From: Zavarzinia compransoris
Lineage (GTDB): Bacteria > Pseudomonadota > Alphaproteobacteria > Zavarziniales > Zavarziniaceae
Assembly (NCBI RefSeq): GCF_003173055.1
Contig: NZ_QGLF01000006.1
Location: 151,074-215,073 of the forward strand
Direction: 5' to 3'
DNA length: 64,000 bases
Positions within the stretch are counted from its first letter, which is position 1. Each line of letters starts with the position of its first letter. A program made the translations under genes and the position numbers. Positions 52,299 to 61,708 of this stretch are shown here, piece by piece. The notes beneath the pieces were generated by a model, which was not told the DNA's origin, did not search any database, and worked only from the letters and a program-made list of their open reading frames with translations.

Positions 52299-54767
52299 TC
52301 AGAAGCGGCTGCGATAGCGCAGGAGGGCGGCGGCGTCGCTGGAGGCACCGGCATCGTTGCCCGGCTCGACGACATAGCGGAAGGCCATGCCGAGAACTGA
52401 CCCGTCTCCGACGGGGGCGGCGTACCAGCCCTCGTAGTTGATCTGGCGCCCATCGGCGCCGATACCGACGCGCGTGCTTTCCACCAGCACGCGCCCGTCG
52501 TCGGACGCTCCGGCCACGCGGCTCACGGTCATGTCACCGTCCATCACCCGCATCGGCTGGGAGGCGAAGATGCCCCAGGTATCGCCGCGAACGAATTGTT
52601 CGGTGCCGGCGATGCCGAGCGACCAGGCATCGGAACGCAAGCCGGAAACGTCGGAGACGAGGCTGTTTCCGTCGGACCCGACATCCGTGTACCCGACGGT
52701 GTAGCGCCCGAAAAGGAACGCTTTTTCGGTGAGCCGAACCGAGGCACTGATTCCCACGAAGTCGGTGGTCGCGCCGAGAATGCTCAAAGCGCCGGTGCCG
52801 CTGGCGCCCAGGGCGTCGCCGGTCTCGTCGAGCCGGCCCAGTTCCAGCCCCAGGGTCACGTCGCCGAAACCCTGCCGCACACCGGCGACGTAGCCGCGGT
52901 CGCCGGTGTCGCGCCCCGAGAAGGCAACGCCGGCGTCGTCGTCGGGCGGAGACATGAAGAAGCCGCCCGAGATATGCAGGCCTCGGCCGATGCCGGCCGA
53001 GAAGCCGGTGGCGAGGCCGCCGGATGCTTGTCCCAGGTAGGCCGGCGTGAGCAGGTTGCTGCTGATGGCAAGGCTCGTGGCGATGGGAGCCCCGGACAGG
53101 TCGGCTGCGAAGCGGTCGACATCGGCGTTGACCCCGGCAAAGGCAGTGCTGTCCTTGCCGAAGGCCAGGCGGGCCTCATAAGCCTGTACGGGACCATCAC
53201 CGTTGCGGGTGGTGAAGTCGGAAGCGGAACCGAGGCGGTTGGTCTCGTAGGAAACGAAGGACGATCGCCCGTCGCTCGACCGCAGGGGATCCGCGAACAG
53301 TGCCATGCCGAAGCCCGACAGGGTGTCGCCGTAGCTGGGTTGCCAGCGGCGCGAGCGGACCATCGCCGTCATCTGGCCGGGGAAAAGCGCATGGTCGAAG
53401 CTGTCGACCAGCGCAATCGCGAGCGAGGAGAGTTCGGGCCCGCCGCCGAAGGCGCCGCCGGTGCTGAAGGACGTGGCCGAGGCCGGCGTCGTCGCGCCGG
53501 CCGGGGTCGACACGAGAAGCGTACCGATCGGGGCCGTGGCAGCGCCGAGGTCGAGCATGCCGTTGCCATAGATCGTCCTGTCGGCGAATACCCCGCTCTT
53601 GTTGGCCGTCGCGAACATGCGGCTGATCACCTGTTCGTCGGTCAGGGTCGGGAATGCCTGCTGGATGACCGCCAGCGAACCGCTCACGATCGGGGTCGCC
53701 ATCGACGTCCCGGCGATGTCACCATAGCTGCTGTCCCCCGCCGCCGTTGCGGTATAGACGTCCGCCGGAGCGGCGATGCACCAGTCCGCTGCCGTCCCGC
53801 AGCGGTTGGAATAGTCGGCGATGCCCGTAAGGTCGCGGTTCAGCGCCACCGCCGTGACGAAATGGCCGAGCAGGCTGTTGTTCTCCAGCGGCATGCGGCC
53901 GGACGCGATCGGGTTGGCGCCATTGACGCCCGCGCCGAAGTTGCCGGCGCCGAAGACGAGAATGGCGCCCTTGTTCGCGGCGTAGACGGAGGCAGAAACG
54001 AGGTCGGTCCCCGCCGAGAGCGCGAACTCGGAGGATCCCAGGCTCAGATTGATGATCGTCGCATCGCGGTCAGCGGAAATGCGAACGCCTTCGGCAATAT
54101 AGCGGTTACTGGCAAGGCGCCCGCCTTCGCCAGCGATGACGGTGAGCAGGGTGGCGTCATAGGCGACACCGTGCCCGCCGAGGCCATCGCGATTGCCGGC
54201 GGCGACTGCGGCGACCTGCGTGCCGTGGTCTTCGCCCGGAAATGCCGAAGCCGGCGTCGAGGAGAATGTCAGGGCAGAGACGTTTTCATCGATCTTCCCG
54301 CCGGCGAAGGCTTCGTGCGACTGGCGGGCGGGAAGATCGATGATTGCGATCTTCTGGCCGGCACCGGTGAAACCACGGGCGTATGCTTCCGAGGCGTTGA
54401 TGCCCGACAGGTTACGGCCGGCGAAATATTCCGGGGTCTCGAACGAGGAGGCGCCCGGCGTCGGCGTCGGCGTCGGGGTGGGCGTCGGCGTCGGGGTGGG
54501 CGTCGGCGTCGGGGTGGGTGTCGGCGTCGGGGTGGGTGTCGGCGTCGGGGTGGGTGTCGGCGTCGGGGTGGGTGTCGGCGTCGGGGTGGGTGTCGGCGTC
54601 GGGGTAGGCGTCGGCGTCGGGGTGGGCGTCGGCGTCGGGGTGGGCGTGACGATCCCCCCCAGAGGCCCGCCGCTACCGCCGCCGCCGCAAGCCGCCAGCG
54701 CCGCCGTCAACGCAATAATGGAAGCATGGGCAATCAGTCTGGTATTGGCGATAGACGGGACGGACAT
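52299..54767 (-). CDS. Autotransporter serine protease, S8 family with lipobox (NalP-like)
   Basis: The protein has 822 residues. The start [17 protein letters not shown] is followed by a lipobox LAACGGGG near residue 27, then a Thr-Pro linker (about residues 41-104). The subtilase catalytic Asp is at about 144 (IAIIDLP), His about 181 (EDHGTQVA) and Ser about 355 (GTSMATP). A C-terminal beta-barrel ends in LLRYRSRF. Lipidation with a subtilase passenger recalls NalP. ATG 54767 is chosen because the signal starts there; an upstream in-frame ATG lies at 54881. A ribosome-binding site is weak. It may process surface proteins. Confidence 0.87.
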   Translation of the reverse strand: MSVPSIANTRLIAHASIIALTAALAACGGGGSGGPLGGIVTPTPTPTPTPTPTPTPTPTPTPTPTPTPTPTPTPTPTPTPTPTPTPTPTPTPTPTPTPTPTPTPGASSFETPEYFAGRNLSGINASEAYARGFTGAGQKIAIIDLPARQSHEAFAGGKIDENVSALTFSSTPASAFPGEDHGTQVAAVAAGNRDGLGGHGVAYDATLLTVIAGEGGRLASNRYIAEGVRISADRDATIINLSLGSSEFALSAGTDLVSASVYAANKGAILVFGAGNFGAGVNGANPIASGRMPLENNSLLGHFVTAVALNRDLTGIADYSNRCGTAADWCIAAPADVYTATAAGDSSYGDIAGTSMATPIVSGSLAVIQQAFPTLTDEQVISRMFATANKSGVFADRTIYGNGMLDLGAATAPIGTLLVSTPAGATTPASATSFSTGGAFGGGPELSSLAIALVDSFDHALFPGQMTAMVRSRRWQPSYGDTLSGFGMALFADPLRSSDGRSSFVSYETNRLGSASDFTTRNGDGPVQAYEARLAFGKDSTAFAGVNADVDRFAADLSGAPIATSLAISSNLLTPAYLGQASGGLATGFSAGIGRGLHISGGFFMSPPDDDAGVAFSGRDTGDRGYVAGVRQGFGDVTLGLELGRLDETGDALGASGTGALSILGATTDFVGISASVRLTEKAFLFGRYTVGYTDVGSDGNSLVSDVSGLRSDAWSLGIAGTEQFVRGDTWGIFASQPMRVMDGDMTVSRVAGASDDGRVLVESTRVGIGADGRQINYEGWYAAPVGDGSVLGMAFRYVVEPGNDAGASSDAAALLRYRSRF
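54457..54648. repeat. Tandem repeat encoding a Thr-Pro linker
   Basis: About 190 bases are made of an 18-base unit (GGCGTCGGCGTCGGGGTG and close variants) repeated roughly ten times, giving about 32 Thr-Pro dipeptides in the minus-strand autotransporter. Units differ by single bases such as C or T in GGGTGTCGG. The repeat is prone to slippage, so linker length may vary between strains. Confidence 0.9.
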
Positions 54768-55010
54768 GATTACGCGGCCTCTGGCGACGAAATGGCAACC
54801 GAGGGCATTCTCTTGGGCGATACGCCCAGGAGGCATTTCTTGCGATTCGGAAACACGCTCTTGTTGAACGCCCGATGCCATTCTGCAAATGGCTGGCGGT
54901 TGCGAAATCCCGGTATTTACCGGGGTTTCCCCTTGTTTAGTTCCCGATTTGGATGAAATTCAATAGTGGGAGCGATTGGAGCGGCACACCCCACAAGATA
55001 TTGGGCTGGA

Positions 55011-55190
55011 TTACGACTCTTTGTCTTGAGGAAGGCGCTTCCGCTCGCGCCGTTTGACCTCACGCTCGATGGCTTCGCGGATCAGATCGAGGCGGTCTTC
55101 TCCCTCGTTCAGGACAGAGTCCATCCTGGCCTTCGCCCCAAGGGGAAGGGTCAGGTTCACGCTTTCATGCCATAGCTTCCGTCTGCCCAT
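55011..55190 (-). CDS. Ribbon-helix-helix protein (CopG/antitoxin-like)
   Basis: The protein has 59 residues: WHESVNLTLPLGAKARMDSV and then EDRLDLIREAIEREVKRRER. The N-terminal beta-strand and two helices fit ribbon-helix-helix DNA-binding proteins. A longer frame of 78 residues starts at 55247, inside a palindrome, and would be leaderless. No strong ribosome-binding site is seen. No toxin gene is adjacent. It probably controls the promoter at 55242-55280, perhaps as an autoregulator. Confidence 0.7.
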   Translation of the reverse strand: MGRRKLWHESVNLTLPLGAKARMDSVLNEGEDRLDLIREAIEREVKRRERKRLPQDKES

Positions 55191-55241
55191 GACAAGCCGG
55201 TTACCGTGTACGCAATATTGAGTCAAGGCTGCGGATTCCTT

Positions 55242-55280
55242 GTACATGATATTGACATTATATCATGTACCCGATATTAC
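55242..55280 (+). promoter_or_regulatory. Promoter inside a perfect palindrome
   Basis: A perfect 10-base inverted repeat, GTACATGATA (55242-55251) and TATCATGTAC (55261-55270), encloses the -35 box TTGACA (55252-55257). A -10 TATTAC follows at 55275-55280 with the ideal 17-base spacer. Transcription would run to the right toward the small LuxR gene at 55478. The minus-strand TATAAT (55262-55257) could serve the ribbon-helix-helix gene. Binding would block both. Confidence 0.7.
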
Positions 55281-55477
55281 GTTTTCCATGGATACGATAT
55301 TGCGGCCGGGACGGCGCGATCCCGGTATTTGCCTGGATAGGCAGCGCCAAATCCGGGTGACAACCTGGATCGACGCGGAACTTCAGGGGAATAGCGGGGT
55401 GAGAAACCGTCGCCGCCGCCTGGTCGTGATTCGCACGACGCGGCCGGCAGGCGGTTGTGTCGCTTTGTGGTGACGAG

Positions 55478-55789
55478 ATGACTGACACGGACAAGCCAGA
55501 TCGGAGCCGATCCAGCACGAGCCACAAGGATGAGTTGGGGACGCCCCTCGCGCCTCGCGAGATTCAGTGCTTGCAATTGATCGCGCAGGGCAAGACCGAC
55601 GACGTCATCGCCGGCCTGTTCTCGATCTCAAGAAAGACTGTCAATTGGTACGTCGAGCGTGCCAAGCGCCGGCTCGGCGCCACGACACGCGGGCAAGCCC
55701 TGATCGAGGCCCTGAAACGCGGTTACATCCACCTTCACGATGGCCCGGACGTCCAGGCGCAAAACAAGAATCCATCGTCTGCCGATTGA
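55478..55789 (+). CDS. Single-domain LuxR/GerE transcription factor
   Basis: The protein has 103 residues. It is almost only a GerE helix-turn-helix (LAPREIQCLQLIAQGKTDD and SRKTVNWYVERAKRRL) with short tails. Single-domain LuxR proteins act alone or as response modules without a receiver. It is 70 bases upstream of a gene for a secreted protein and downstream of the palindromic promoter. The start ATG at 55478 follows GTGACGAG, a weak ribosome-binding site. Confidence 0.82.
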   Translation: MTDTDKPDRSRSSTSHKDELGTPLAPREIQCLQLIAQGKTDDVIAGLFSISRKTVNWYVERAKRRLGATTRGQALIEALKRGYIHLHDGPDVQAQNKNPSSAD

Positions 55790-55859
55790 GGTTTCACCTG
55801 TCACCCCGTGCAGCCCCCCGAGGCACAAGGATGGCGGCCACCGCATCAATGAGGGACAC

Positions 55860-58085
55860 ATGATTTCTTCGCTCCGTACCTTGTTGCTCACCGCCGGTCT
55901 TCTCCTGCCGTCGGCATCGGCCCTGGCCGAGGACATCTGGCACTATTTCAGCGGCAGTCACCGGCAGCAGGATGGCAAGCTCATCCTGGACGAAGTCATC
56001 GCCAGGGTGGATGAGAACAACACCTGGAAAGTTTCCATCTACTTCGCGGAACAGGGCGCCGCTATCCGGGGCTATAAAGCCGCCGGCTGGGAACAGGACG
56101 GACGGGTCCTGTTGAATGATGCAAAAAGCGGCCAGGCGCTTTTCCGCCTGGAGTTCGGCGAGGACCGGTCACAGATCCGGGGGCGGTGGCTGGCGCGCAA
56201 CGGGCAACCCGACGAATGTTGCGATCCGGTATCGCTCACGGCCGCCGCCTCGCCGCTGGACCGGGCGCGGGACCATATTGCGGTTCTGAAAACCGGAGCG
56301 CCGGACCTGACCGATGCGCAAGCGGCAATCGCTTATCTGGGCCTCCCCCTCCCGGACGAGACTCTTCCCGACCTCGACCGCCAGCGCGTCCTCGACGAAG
56401 CCGCCAGGGAATATCGGCCGTTCTGGACCCGGTTCTGGAGCGAGGAGCGGAAGCGTCTCGCCGGCCTGCCCACGGGGACGCCCGATGAGCGGCGGCAATT
56501 GGTCGAGCGCGCGACCTTCGTCACGGCCGTGACCTTCGCACCCCAGCCGCCCCGGCGAAACGAGACGGTCAGGGATCGAGACCAACTGGAATTCATGAAG
56601 GCGGCCATCGAGACTCTTGCCGGCCGGCTGGAGGCAGCAGGCGAAACCCCGCGCGCGCTCTGGGCCGGCCAGGATCTCTGTGCCAGAGCAGCGGCCTTCG
56701 GCCGGCCGTCGCTGGATACCTTGGTGCATGTGTCCGGCCTTCCGCTTGTCTACTGGACAAGGCTGGCTACCGAATCGGCCATCCGGGAATTGAAACTCTG
56801 CCGGGATCTCGGCAGCACCTATGTCGATTTCATCGTCGCGAAATGGCCGGCGATCGAGCAGGATCGCGAGATCGCCCTCTGGCTGAGCGCCGAACGCAAG
56901 CGCATCGGTGCGGCGCCGGGCACCATCGCGGGGCTGCGCGACCTCGGCTGGCTGGTACCTCCGGCCGAGGAATTGAAGCAGCGCGGCATCGGCGCCGATC
57001 GCTACACGGCGGCGGTGATTCAATCCTTCCTGCTGGAAAAAGGGGCCGAGCTCGAGCAAGCCTACGGTACGGCGTTCGGGGTATTGGCGACAACGCTGCG
57101 CGACGACGGCAAGATCAAATCGTCCGACATCGAAGCCGCCTGTCTGGCCCTGCTGGGACCGGCACCGAGCGGGGTCGATGCTGCTTACGGCGCGACATGG
57201 ACATCCGACCTGAAGCTGACGGAGAACGGAATGCGGGGCGTCTCCTCCTACTTCGTCCTGGCGATGCACCAATGCCTGAAGACCGGGCAAAGCGCCCTGG
57301 TCGAGGCTGCAATCGCAGCCCAGCTCGACGCCTGGAAGAAGGCCCCCCGCACACCTGAAACCTTCGTCAAGACCCACGGCTACGATCCCGACATGGGCGA
57401 ATATCTTCGAGGTTACATTCTGACTCCGGAACAGGCGAAGGCATTCGAGGGGCATGTCGCCGGCCTGCGCAAAGAAGCGGAGGCCGGTTACGAAAGCGAG
57501 CTTCGCGAAGCTTTGAACAGCCTGGATCTGGACAAGCCGTTGGGTCCGCAGCCGTTGTACCAGAAGGCGGAAACTCTCTGCCGTGACTTCGGAAATATAT
57601 CGGGTGACTGGGCCGAGGAGACGTGCAGGGCGGAAGCCAAGGCACTGGAGAAGAGGGCGTGCGACCATGCGATGGAGCGGGCCGATGTGCCGGGAGATTA
57701 CCAGGACGCGCTCTTCGACGTCGACCTTCCGTTTGGAACCACAGACGTATCCGGCGCCAGGGGCGCGATGACCCGATCCCTTCCCCTACGCGAATTCATC
57801 TGCCGATCTCTCGATAACGGGGCCGCCGTCCACAGGATCATTTTCACCACATCGGGTTACTTGTGGTGGGCCGAGTCGGTGATTGAGATCAAGGATCTCT
57901 ATGACACCGACAAGGAGGCTATCGTCGTTATCCTGGCTCCCATAGAGGGACATCCCAAGGGCGCGATCGGTGTCAAGGAAGCGTTTCTCGGGGACAAGAA
58001 GCCCGCAGGCGACGAAAGGCTGGCGCTGTCCTGCATGATGACCCGGCAATGCGACCTCTGGGCGCCGGCCATGTGGCGGAAGTGA
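55860..58085 (+). CDS. Large secreted protein of unknown function
   Basis: The protein has 741 residues with a signal peptide (about 1-23, SASALAE). The first 110 residues look beta-rich (DIWHYFSGSHRQQDGKLIL), and most of the rest looks helical. Many cysteines are spread through the sequence (CCDP near residue 119; several pairs later), which fits an oxidising periplasm. No enzyme motif is recognised. It follows the small LuxR gene by 70 bases and is the only candidate target. A hairpin terminator follows. Confidence 0.72.
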   Translation: MISSLRTLLLTAGLLLPSASALAEDIWHYFSGSHRQQDGKLILDEVIARVDENNTWKVSIYFAEQGAAIRGYKAAGWEQDGRVLLNDAKSGQALFRLEFGEDRSQIRGRWLARNGQPDECCDPVSLTAAASPLDRARDHIAVLKTGAPDLTDAQAAIAYLGLPLPDETLPDLDRQRVLDEAAREYRPFWTRFWSEERKRLAGLPTGTPDERRQLVERATFVTAVTFAPQPPRRNETVRDRDQLEFMKAAIETLAGRLEAAGETPRALWAGQDLCARAAAFGRPSLDTLVHVSGLPLVYWTRLATESAIRELKLCRDLGSTYVDFIVAKWPAIEQDREIALWLSAERKRIGAAPGTIAGLRDLGWLVPPAEELKQRGIGADRYTAAVIQSFLLEKGAELEQAYGTAFGVLATTLRDDGKIKSSDIEAACLALLGPAPSGVDAAYGATWTSDLKLTENGMRGVSSYFVLAMHQCLKTGQSALVEAAIAAQLDAWKKAPRTPETFVKTHGYDPDMGEYLRGYILTPEQAKAFEGHVAGLRKEAEAGYESELREALNSLDLDKPLGPQPLYQKAETLCRDFGNISGDWAEETCRAEAKALEKRACDHAMERADVPGDYQDALFDVDLPFGTTDVSGARGAMTRSLPLREFICRSLDNGAAVHRIIFTTSGYLWWAESVIEIKDLYDTDKEAIVVILAPIEGHPKGAIGVKEAFLGDKKPAGDERLALSCMMTRQCDLWAPAMWRK

Positions 58086-58107
58086 TTTTCGGCTGCGGCT
58101 GGAACAA

Positions 58108-58140
58108 CCACTCCCACCGCGCTCCACGCGGCGGGAGTGG
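58108..58140. terminator. Hairpin between convergent genes
   Basis: Arms of about 13 bases (CCACTCCCACCGCG and its imperfect complement ending in GGGAGTGG) flank a five-base loop after the secreted-protein gene. It lies before the 3' end of the marR gene. It may end transcription from either side, but no T-run is present. Confidence 0.5.
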
Positions 58141-58197
58141 CCTCAGCCCCCTCCAGCCGAAGCGGTATTAGCCATGCACTTGAGCACCGATGATGCT

Positions 58198-58629
58198 TCA
58201 AGGCCGTTCGAGTTGTTGAATGGCCCGACGGACTGCCCGGATGAAAAGGTCGACGCTTCTATCCGCCCATCCTTGGGTAACTTTAGTTAGTACCGCCAGT
58301 ACCGCAGCACGGGCGGGCGCCTCCAGCGCGATTGCCCGTTCCGTCGGTTTGACCAGCAAAGAGCGCCGGTCATCGGGATCCGGTATTCGCGTCACGAAGC
58401 CGTCGCGCTCCAGACGGGACAATGTGCCCGACACCGAAGAGGGCTCCACCGCTCGCCGCTCAATGACGATTTTCGGTGAGGTCGCCCCCTCGCTCCAGAT
58501 GAACTCAAGGACATCATATTGAGCCGGCGAAAGCCCCAGCGGACGCAGAGCGTCCGACAGTTCCTTGTTCAGCAGTCGCGCAAGATAGGGGATCAGTTCG
58601 CCCAACGCCGCATTCGCTTCTTCCGCCAT
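58198..58629 (-). CDS. MarR-family transcriptional regulator
   Basis: The protein has 143 residues. The winged-helix core reads LSPAQYDVLEFIWSEG and VEPSSVSGTLSRLERDGFV, followed by the wing IPDPDDRRSLLV. MarR repressors bind palindromes as dimers and lose affinity on binding a small ligand or after oxidation. The gene is divergent from the nuclease-protease genes, and two identical half-site palindromes lie in the 193-base region between. The gene has no cysteine near the DNA-binding helices, so ligand sensing is more likely than oxidation. Confidence 0.88.
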   Translation of the reverse strand: MAEEANAALGELIPYLARLLNKELSDALRPLGLSPAQYDVLEFIWSEGATSPKIVIERRAVEPSSVSGTLSRLERDGFVTRIPDPDDRRSLLVKPTERAIALEAPARAAVLAVLTKVTQGWADRSVDLFIRAVRRAIQQLERP

Positions 58630-58683
58630 ACCGTTCCCGTCCCCTCCGACTCGATTTACCGCCTCAATTTCACGAATGGGATA

Positions 58684-58702
58684 ATTAGGCGCAACACCTA
58701 AT
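58684..58702. promoter_or_regulatory. MarR-type operator, site 1
   Basis: The 19-base sequence ATTAGGCGCAACACCTAAT is a palindrome with half-sites ATTAG and CTAAT separated by nine bases. It lies 55 bases upstream of the MarR start. The same half-sites and spacing occur at 58789-58807. Confidence 0.68.
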
Positions 58703-58788
58703 CGGAATTTATGAAACTCTCACCTTCGCGCTATTTTCGAACAAAATTCCCTCCCTTGCCCTTGAAGCCGTATTTTTGGCCATTATTT

Positions 58789-58807
58789 ATTAGCCACACC
58801 AACTAAT
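58789..58807. promoter_or_regulatory. MarR-type operator, site 2
   Basis: ATTAGCCACACCAACTAAT has the same ATTAG-N9-CTAAT plan as site 1 and ends 15 bases before the nuclease start codon. A candidate -35 (TTGAAG, 58762) and -10 (ATTTAT, about 58785) suggest that it covers the transcription start, so MarR binding would repress the operon. Confidence 0.68.
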
Positions 58808-58822
58808 ATATGGAGCAAGATT

Positions 58823-59362
58823 ATGCCCCACTTGATCGCTCGCCAAATCGCCTTTCGCCATTTCCCCCACATCGATAAGGATGCCGCGAGCCATTTCGGC
58901 TGCCATATCGGTCTCATCGGCGAGCATCTCGTCGCCGCCCGCCTGATTTCCTGGGGCTACAATACGATCGTCGTCGGCAACAATCTGCCCTATGACCTCA
59001 TCACTGAAGTCGGTCACCAGACCGTTCGCATCCAGGTGAAGTCGAAGCTGGGCGGCAACGGCGATTCCTGGACCTTCGACCTCACCCCGAGCAGTGCCGG
59101 CCGGACCAAAGATGGCCCGAACCGCTATGCCCGCACGGATTTTCATCTGGCAGCGCTGGTCGTCCTGCGCATGGGCTACGTCTCGTTCACGGCGTCGGCG
59201 GCCAGATCTTTCGAAGTGCGTATTCCGACGGCCCGGATGCTCGATCCCGACTACGAACGGCATCAGTTCGAAGCCCTTCTCTTCGATGTCGGCGCCCTGT
59301 CGAAAGAGCAGTTCCATGCCTTGCGCGGCCATGTCGGCGCGCCGGGACCGGACCACACCTGA
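58823..59362 (+). CDS. PD-(D/E)XK nuclease-like protein
   Basis: The protein has 179 residues. GEHLVAARLISWG (Glu34), YDLI (Asp58) and IQVKSK (Gln71-Val-Lys73) match the E...D...QxK arrangement of small PD-(D/E)XK nucleases such as PF11645-type endonucleases and Holliday-junction resolvase relatives. The family includes intron homing endonucleases, restriction enzymes and effector nucleases. A GGAG site precedes the ATG. It is 88 bases upstream of the FtsH-like protease gene and follows MarR operator site 2. A role as a nuclease needing a protease partner is inferred. Confidence 0.72.
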   Translation: MPHLIARQIAFRHFPHIDKDAASHFGCHIGLIGEHLVAARLISWGYNTIVVGNNLPYDLITEVGHQTVRIQVKSKLGGNGDSWTFDLTPSSAGRTKDGPNRYARTDFHLAALVVLRMGYVSFTASAARSFEVRIPTARMLDPDYERHQFEALLFDVGALSKEQFHALRGHVGAPGPDHT

Positions 59363-59450
59363 TCGGTAAATGCATCCGATCCGTATCGGCACTCCCCCTC
59401 CCATATTCACGTGATCGCTTCGATTACGAACCCTCCTTAGGTGGACCACC

Positions 59451-61520
59451 ATGGCTAAATACGAGCGACGGCCGGATTGGCTTCGGATTCTGCTGGCCGC
59501 CCAGTTCCAGGATATGGCGGCGTTCAAGGCCCCCAGGCTCCGCATTGACCTGACCACCGCGAACTGTGCAGCTGACATGATGACGAGAGACGCAATCAGG
59601 GACTTACTTGACGCCGGAAATGATCCCTTCACAGTCGAGGCATGTGACATGCCCGCAAAACGGAAGCTCAGAGTCCCCCTCTCGTCGATGCTCATCACAC
59701 TGGCGCTGGCGGAGGCCTTCGGCACCTTCGCTCGCTTCGAACGATCAATGCGCCGGGAAGGCCATGTAACGATCGTGGAGTGTCGAGGATTCGTATCGGC
59801 CGCCCAACTGCATGAGGCTTGGTCTGAGAGCTTCCCTATTCCGGCCAGGATCGTGCACCGGGATTCCGGCCGCGGCCCCGGTCGGCTGGAGCGTTTTATC
59901 GACGAAATCGATCAGGCGGTACTGACCTCGATGCCGGTCATCGTGATCCTGCGCGATGCGCGCGAGCTGCCGGCCATCTACCGTAAGATCGCCGACGATA
60001 CCCTGACCGTGAGCGGGATCTCATCCGAAGGGGTGATCTGGCTGCTGAAATACACCCACAGCCAGACAGGCCGGATTGCCCATTGGCGGGTGCGCGAGGC
60101 CCTGCCTGACGACAGGACCATGCGCCGGATGACCATGACCGAGATCGGCGCCGCCCTTCGCGAGGAAACCGCGATCAAGGCGGCGGTGCGGCTTGCGGAA
60201 CTCGCCACCCTGAATGCGGTCGATGGTCCGACCTTGGCTGATTTCACCGAGTTCGGCGAAGCCTATCGGGTCGGCAAGGCAATCGTGGACGACATCCAGG
60301 CTTGGGGAGCCGGCAAGCTCCGGTGGAACGACCTCACCCGTTCGGCCATCTTCTATGGCCCGCCGGGAACCGGGAAAACCTATATTGCGCGGGCAATCGC
60401 GGCGACCGCGAAGGTGGCGGTGGTCGAGACGAATTTCGCGAAATGGCAGGCGGCGGGTCACTTGGGCGATCTGCTGGCGGCCATGGCCAAGAGCTTCGCC
60501 GAAGCCCGAGCCACAGCACCTTGCGTGATGGTCATCGACGAAATCGACTCCGCCGGTTCCCGTGAAACCGCTGGCTCGTCACTCGAATATAGACGCCAAG
60601 TGATCAACGGCTTCCTGCAAGAAGTGGATGGCTTCGCCGGCCTCGAAGGGGTCGTTCTGATCGGTTGCTGCAACGATGTTACCGCACTGGATCCGGCGAT
60701 CAAACGGCCGGGCCGTTTCGATCGGCTGGTCCGGATCGACCTGCCGAACAAGGCAGCGATCACCGCTATCCTGCGACAGCATCTCGACGATGCCCTGCCC
60801 GACGATTGCATTGACGGTCTCGCGCGAATGGCGCTAGGCCGATCCGCCGCCGCCGTTTCCGGCGCCATTCGAGCCGCCCGTACCACCGCCCGCGCCAAAG
60901 GGCACCAATTGACCCCGGACGACATCGCTCGAGAGTTCGGTGGGGATCGCCCCGTCAGCTGGCGGGCCGCTGTTCATGAGGCCGGCCATGTGGCCGCGGC
61001 GTCAGCCCTGATGAAGGCTCGTGTGCTTCATGTCGCGTTGCTCCCGGATGGCGGCGGCTATACCCGGTTGAGCGCCCCGACGAACCTGGAACTAACCGCC
61101 GACGAAATCGCCGCGACCATCGCCATGAGGCTGGCGGGCAGGGAAGCCGAAATCATGCTCTGCGGTGGGCCAAGTGCGGGTGCGGGCGGTTTCCCGGAAT
61201 CCGATCTCGCCCATGCCACCCGGCTGGCCATCGATTTTGAAGCATCATATGGTTTGGGGGCATCGCTGGCCTGGCGGGGACGCGAGGTAGCTTTCTCATC
61301 CTTGTCGGTGCACCAACAGGAAATTGTCGAGAAGCACCTTGCCACGGCCGCCAACTTTGCACGAGCGGTAATCGAGGCGAACCGCGACGCCGTGATCGGC
61401 CTCGCCCGCGACTTACACAATCGAAGAACGCTAGAGAATGACGATCTCGACGCCTGGATGCAGCTTATGCGCCGGCCGGCCATGACGGTCGCCGGTAATA
61501 CCTCCAAGGCTATTGCTTAA
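59451..61520 (+). CDS. Soluble FtsH-like AAA+ ATPase with M41 peptidase domain
   Basis: The protein has 689 residues. Residues 1-270 show no recognisable domain; part of this (PVIVILRDA) looks like a degenerate P-loop fold. The AAA+ module has Walker A GPPGTGKT (303-310), Walker B VMVIDEID (359-366), sensor Asn409 and arginines in RPGRFDR (419-425). The M41 peptidase has the zinc motif HEAGH (509-513) and a third ligand Asp585 in SDLAHAT. FtsH normally has two N-terminal membrane helices; none is seen, so it should be cytosolic. The AGGTGG site is 6 bases upstream. Together with the nuclease it may form a two-gene system. Confidence 0.85.
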   Translation: MAKYERRPDWLRILLAAQFQDMAAFKAPRLRIDLTTANCAADMMTRDAIRDLLDAGNDPFTVEACDMPAKRKLRVPLSSMLITLALAEAFGTFARFERSMRREGHVTIVECRGFVSAAQLHEAWSESFPIPARIVHRDSGRGPGRLERFIDEIDQAVLTSMPVIVILRDARELPAIYRKIADDTLTVSGISSEGVIWLLKYTHSQTGRIAHWRVREALPDDRTMRRMTMTEIGAALREETAIKAAVRLAELATLNAVDGPTLADFTEFGEAYRVGKAIVDDIQAWGAGKLRWNDLTRSAIFYGPPGTGKTYIARAIAATAKVAVVETNFAKWQAAGHLGDLLAAMAKSFAEARATAPCVMVIDEIDSAGSRETAGSSLEYRRQVINGFLQEVDGFAGLEGVVLIGCCNDVTALDPAIKRPGRFDRLVRIDLPNKAAITAILRQHLDDALPDDCIDGLARMALGRSAAAVSGAIRAARTTARAKGHQLTPDDIAREFGGDRPVSWRAAVHEAGHVAAASALMKARVLHVALLPDGGGYTRLSAPTNLELTADEIAATIAMRLAGREAEIMLCGGPSAGAGGFPESDLAHATRLAIDFEASYGLGASLAWRGREVAFSSLSVHQQEIVEKHLATAANFARAVIEANRDAVIGLARDLHNRRTLENDDLDAWMQLMRRPAMTVAGNTSKAIA

Positions 61521-61621
61521 GACCCGACGCGTGTCAGCCTTGAACATCAAGCCGGCCAGACGACGGATCCAAAATAGCATTAATTTTAATTCATTTTGGT
61601 TATAAAAACACGTTCCCTTTG

Positions 61622-61708
61622 ATGCCCGAAAAATTCATTTCCCTTGAGGAGCAGTTGGATCATCTGATCCTGCTCCCCTTGGGGGCAATCAGCTATGAAA
61701 AGGCCTAA
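61622..61708 (+). CDS. Very small ORF upstream of the recombinase
   Basis: It has 28 residues (MPEKFISLEEQLDHLIL and a short tail), overlapping the next small ORF by 14 bases. The surrounding bases are AT-rich, unlike the rest of the window. A hairpin at 61648-61676 lies within it. Its reality is uncertain, but its overlap with the next start suggests translational coupling. The gap from 61521 to 61621 holds nothing else I can support. Confidence 0.3.
   Translation: MPEKFISLEEQLDHLILLPLGAISYEKA

Noticed and set aside
54457..54648. Possible CRISPR array in the repeated region
   Set aside because: The 18-base units are adjacent without spacers and encode a Thr-Pro linker in frame; no cas gene is nearby.
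54193..54867. Gly-Val repeat protein on the plus strand
   Set aside because: The Gly-Val run is the antisense of the Thr-Pro linker of the autotransporter; there is no signal or start.
59451..61520. Ordinary housekeeping FtsH
   Set aside because: No N-terminal transmembrane helices, a long unknown N-terminal region, and an island context beside a recombinase.
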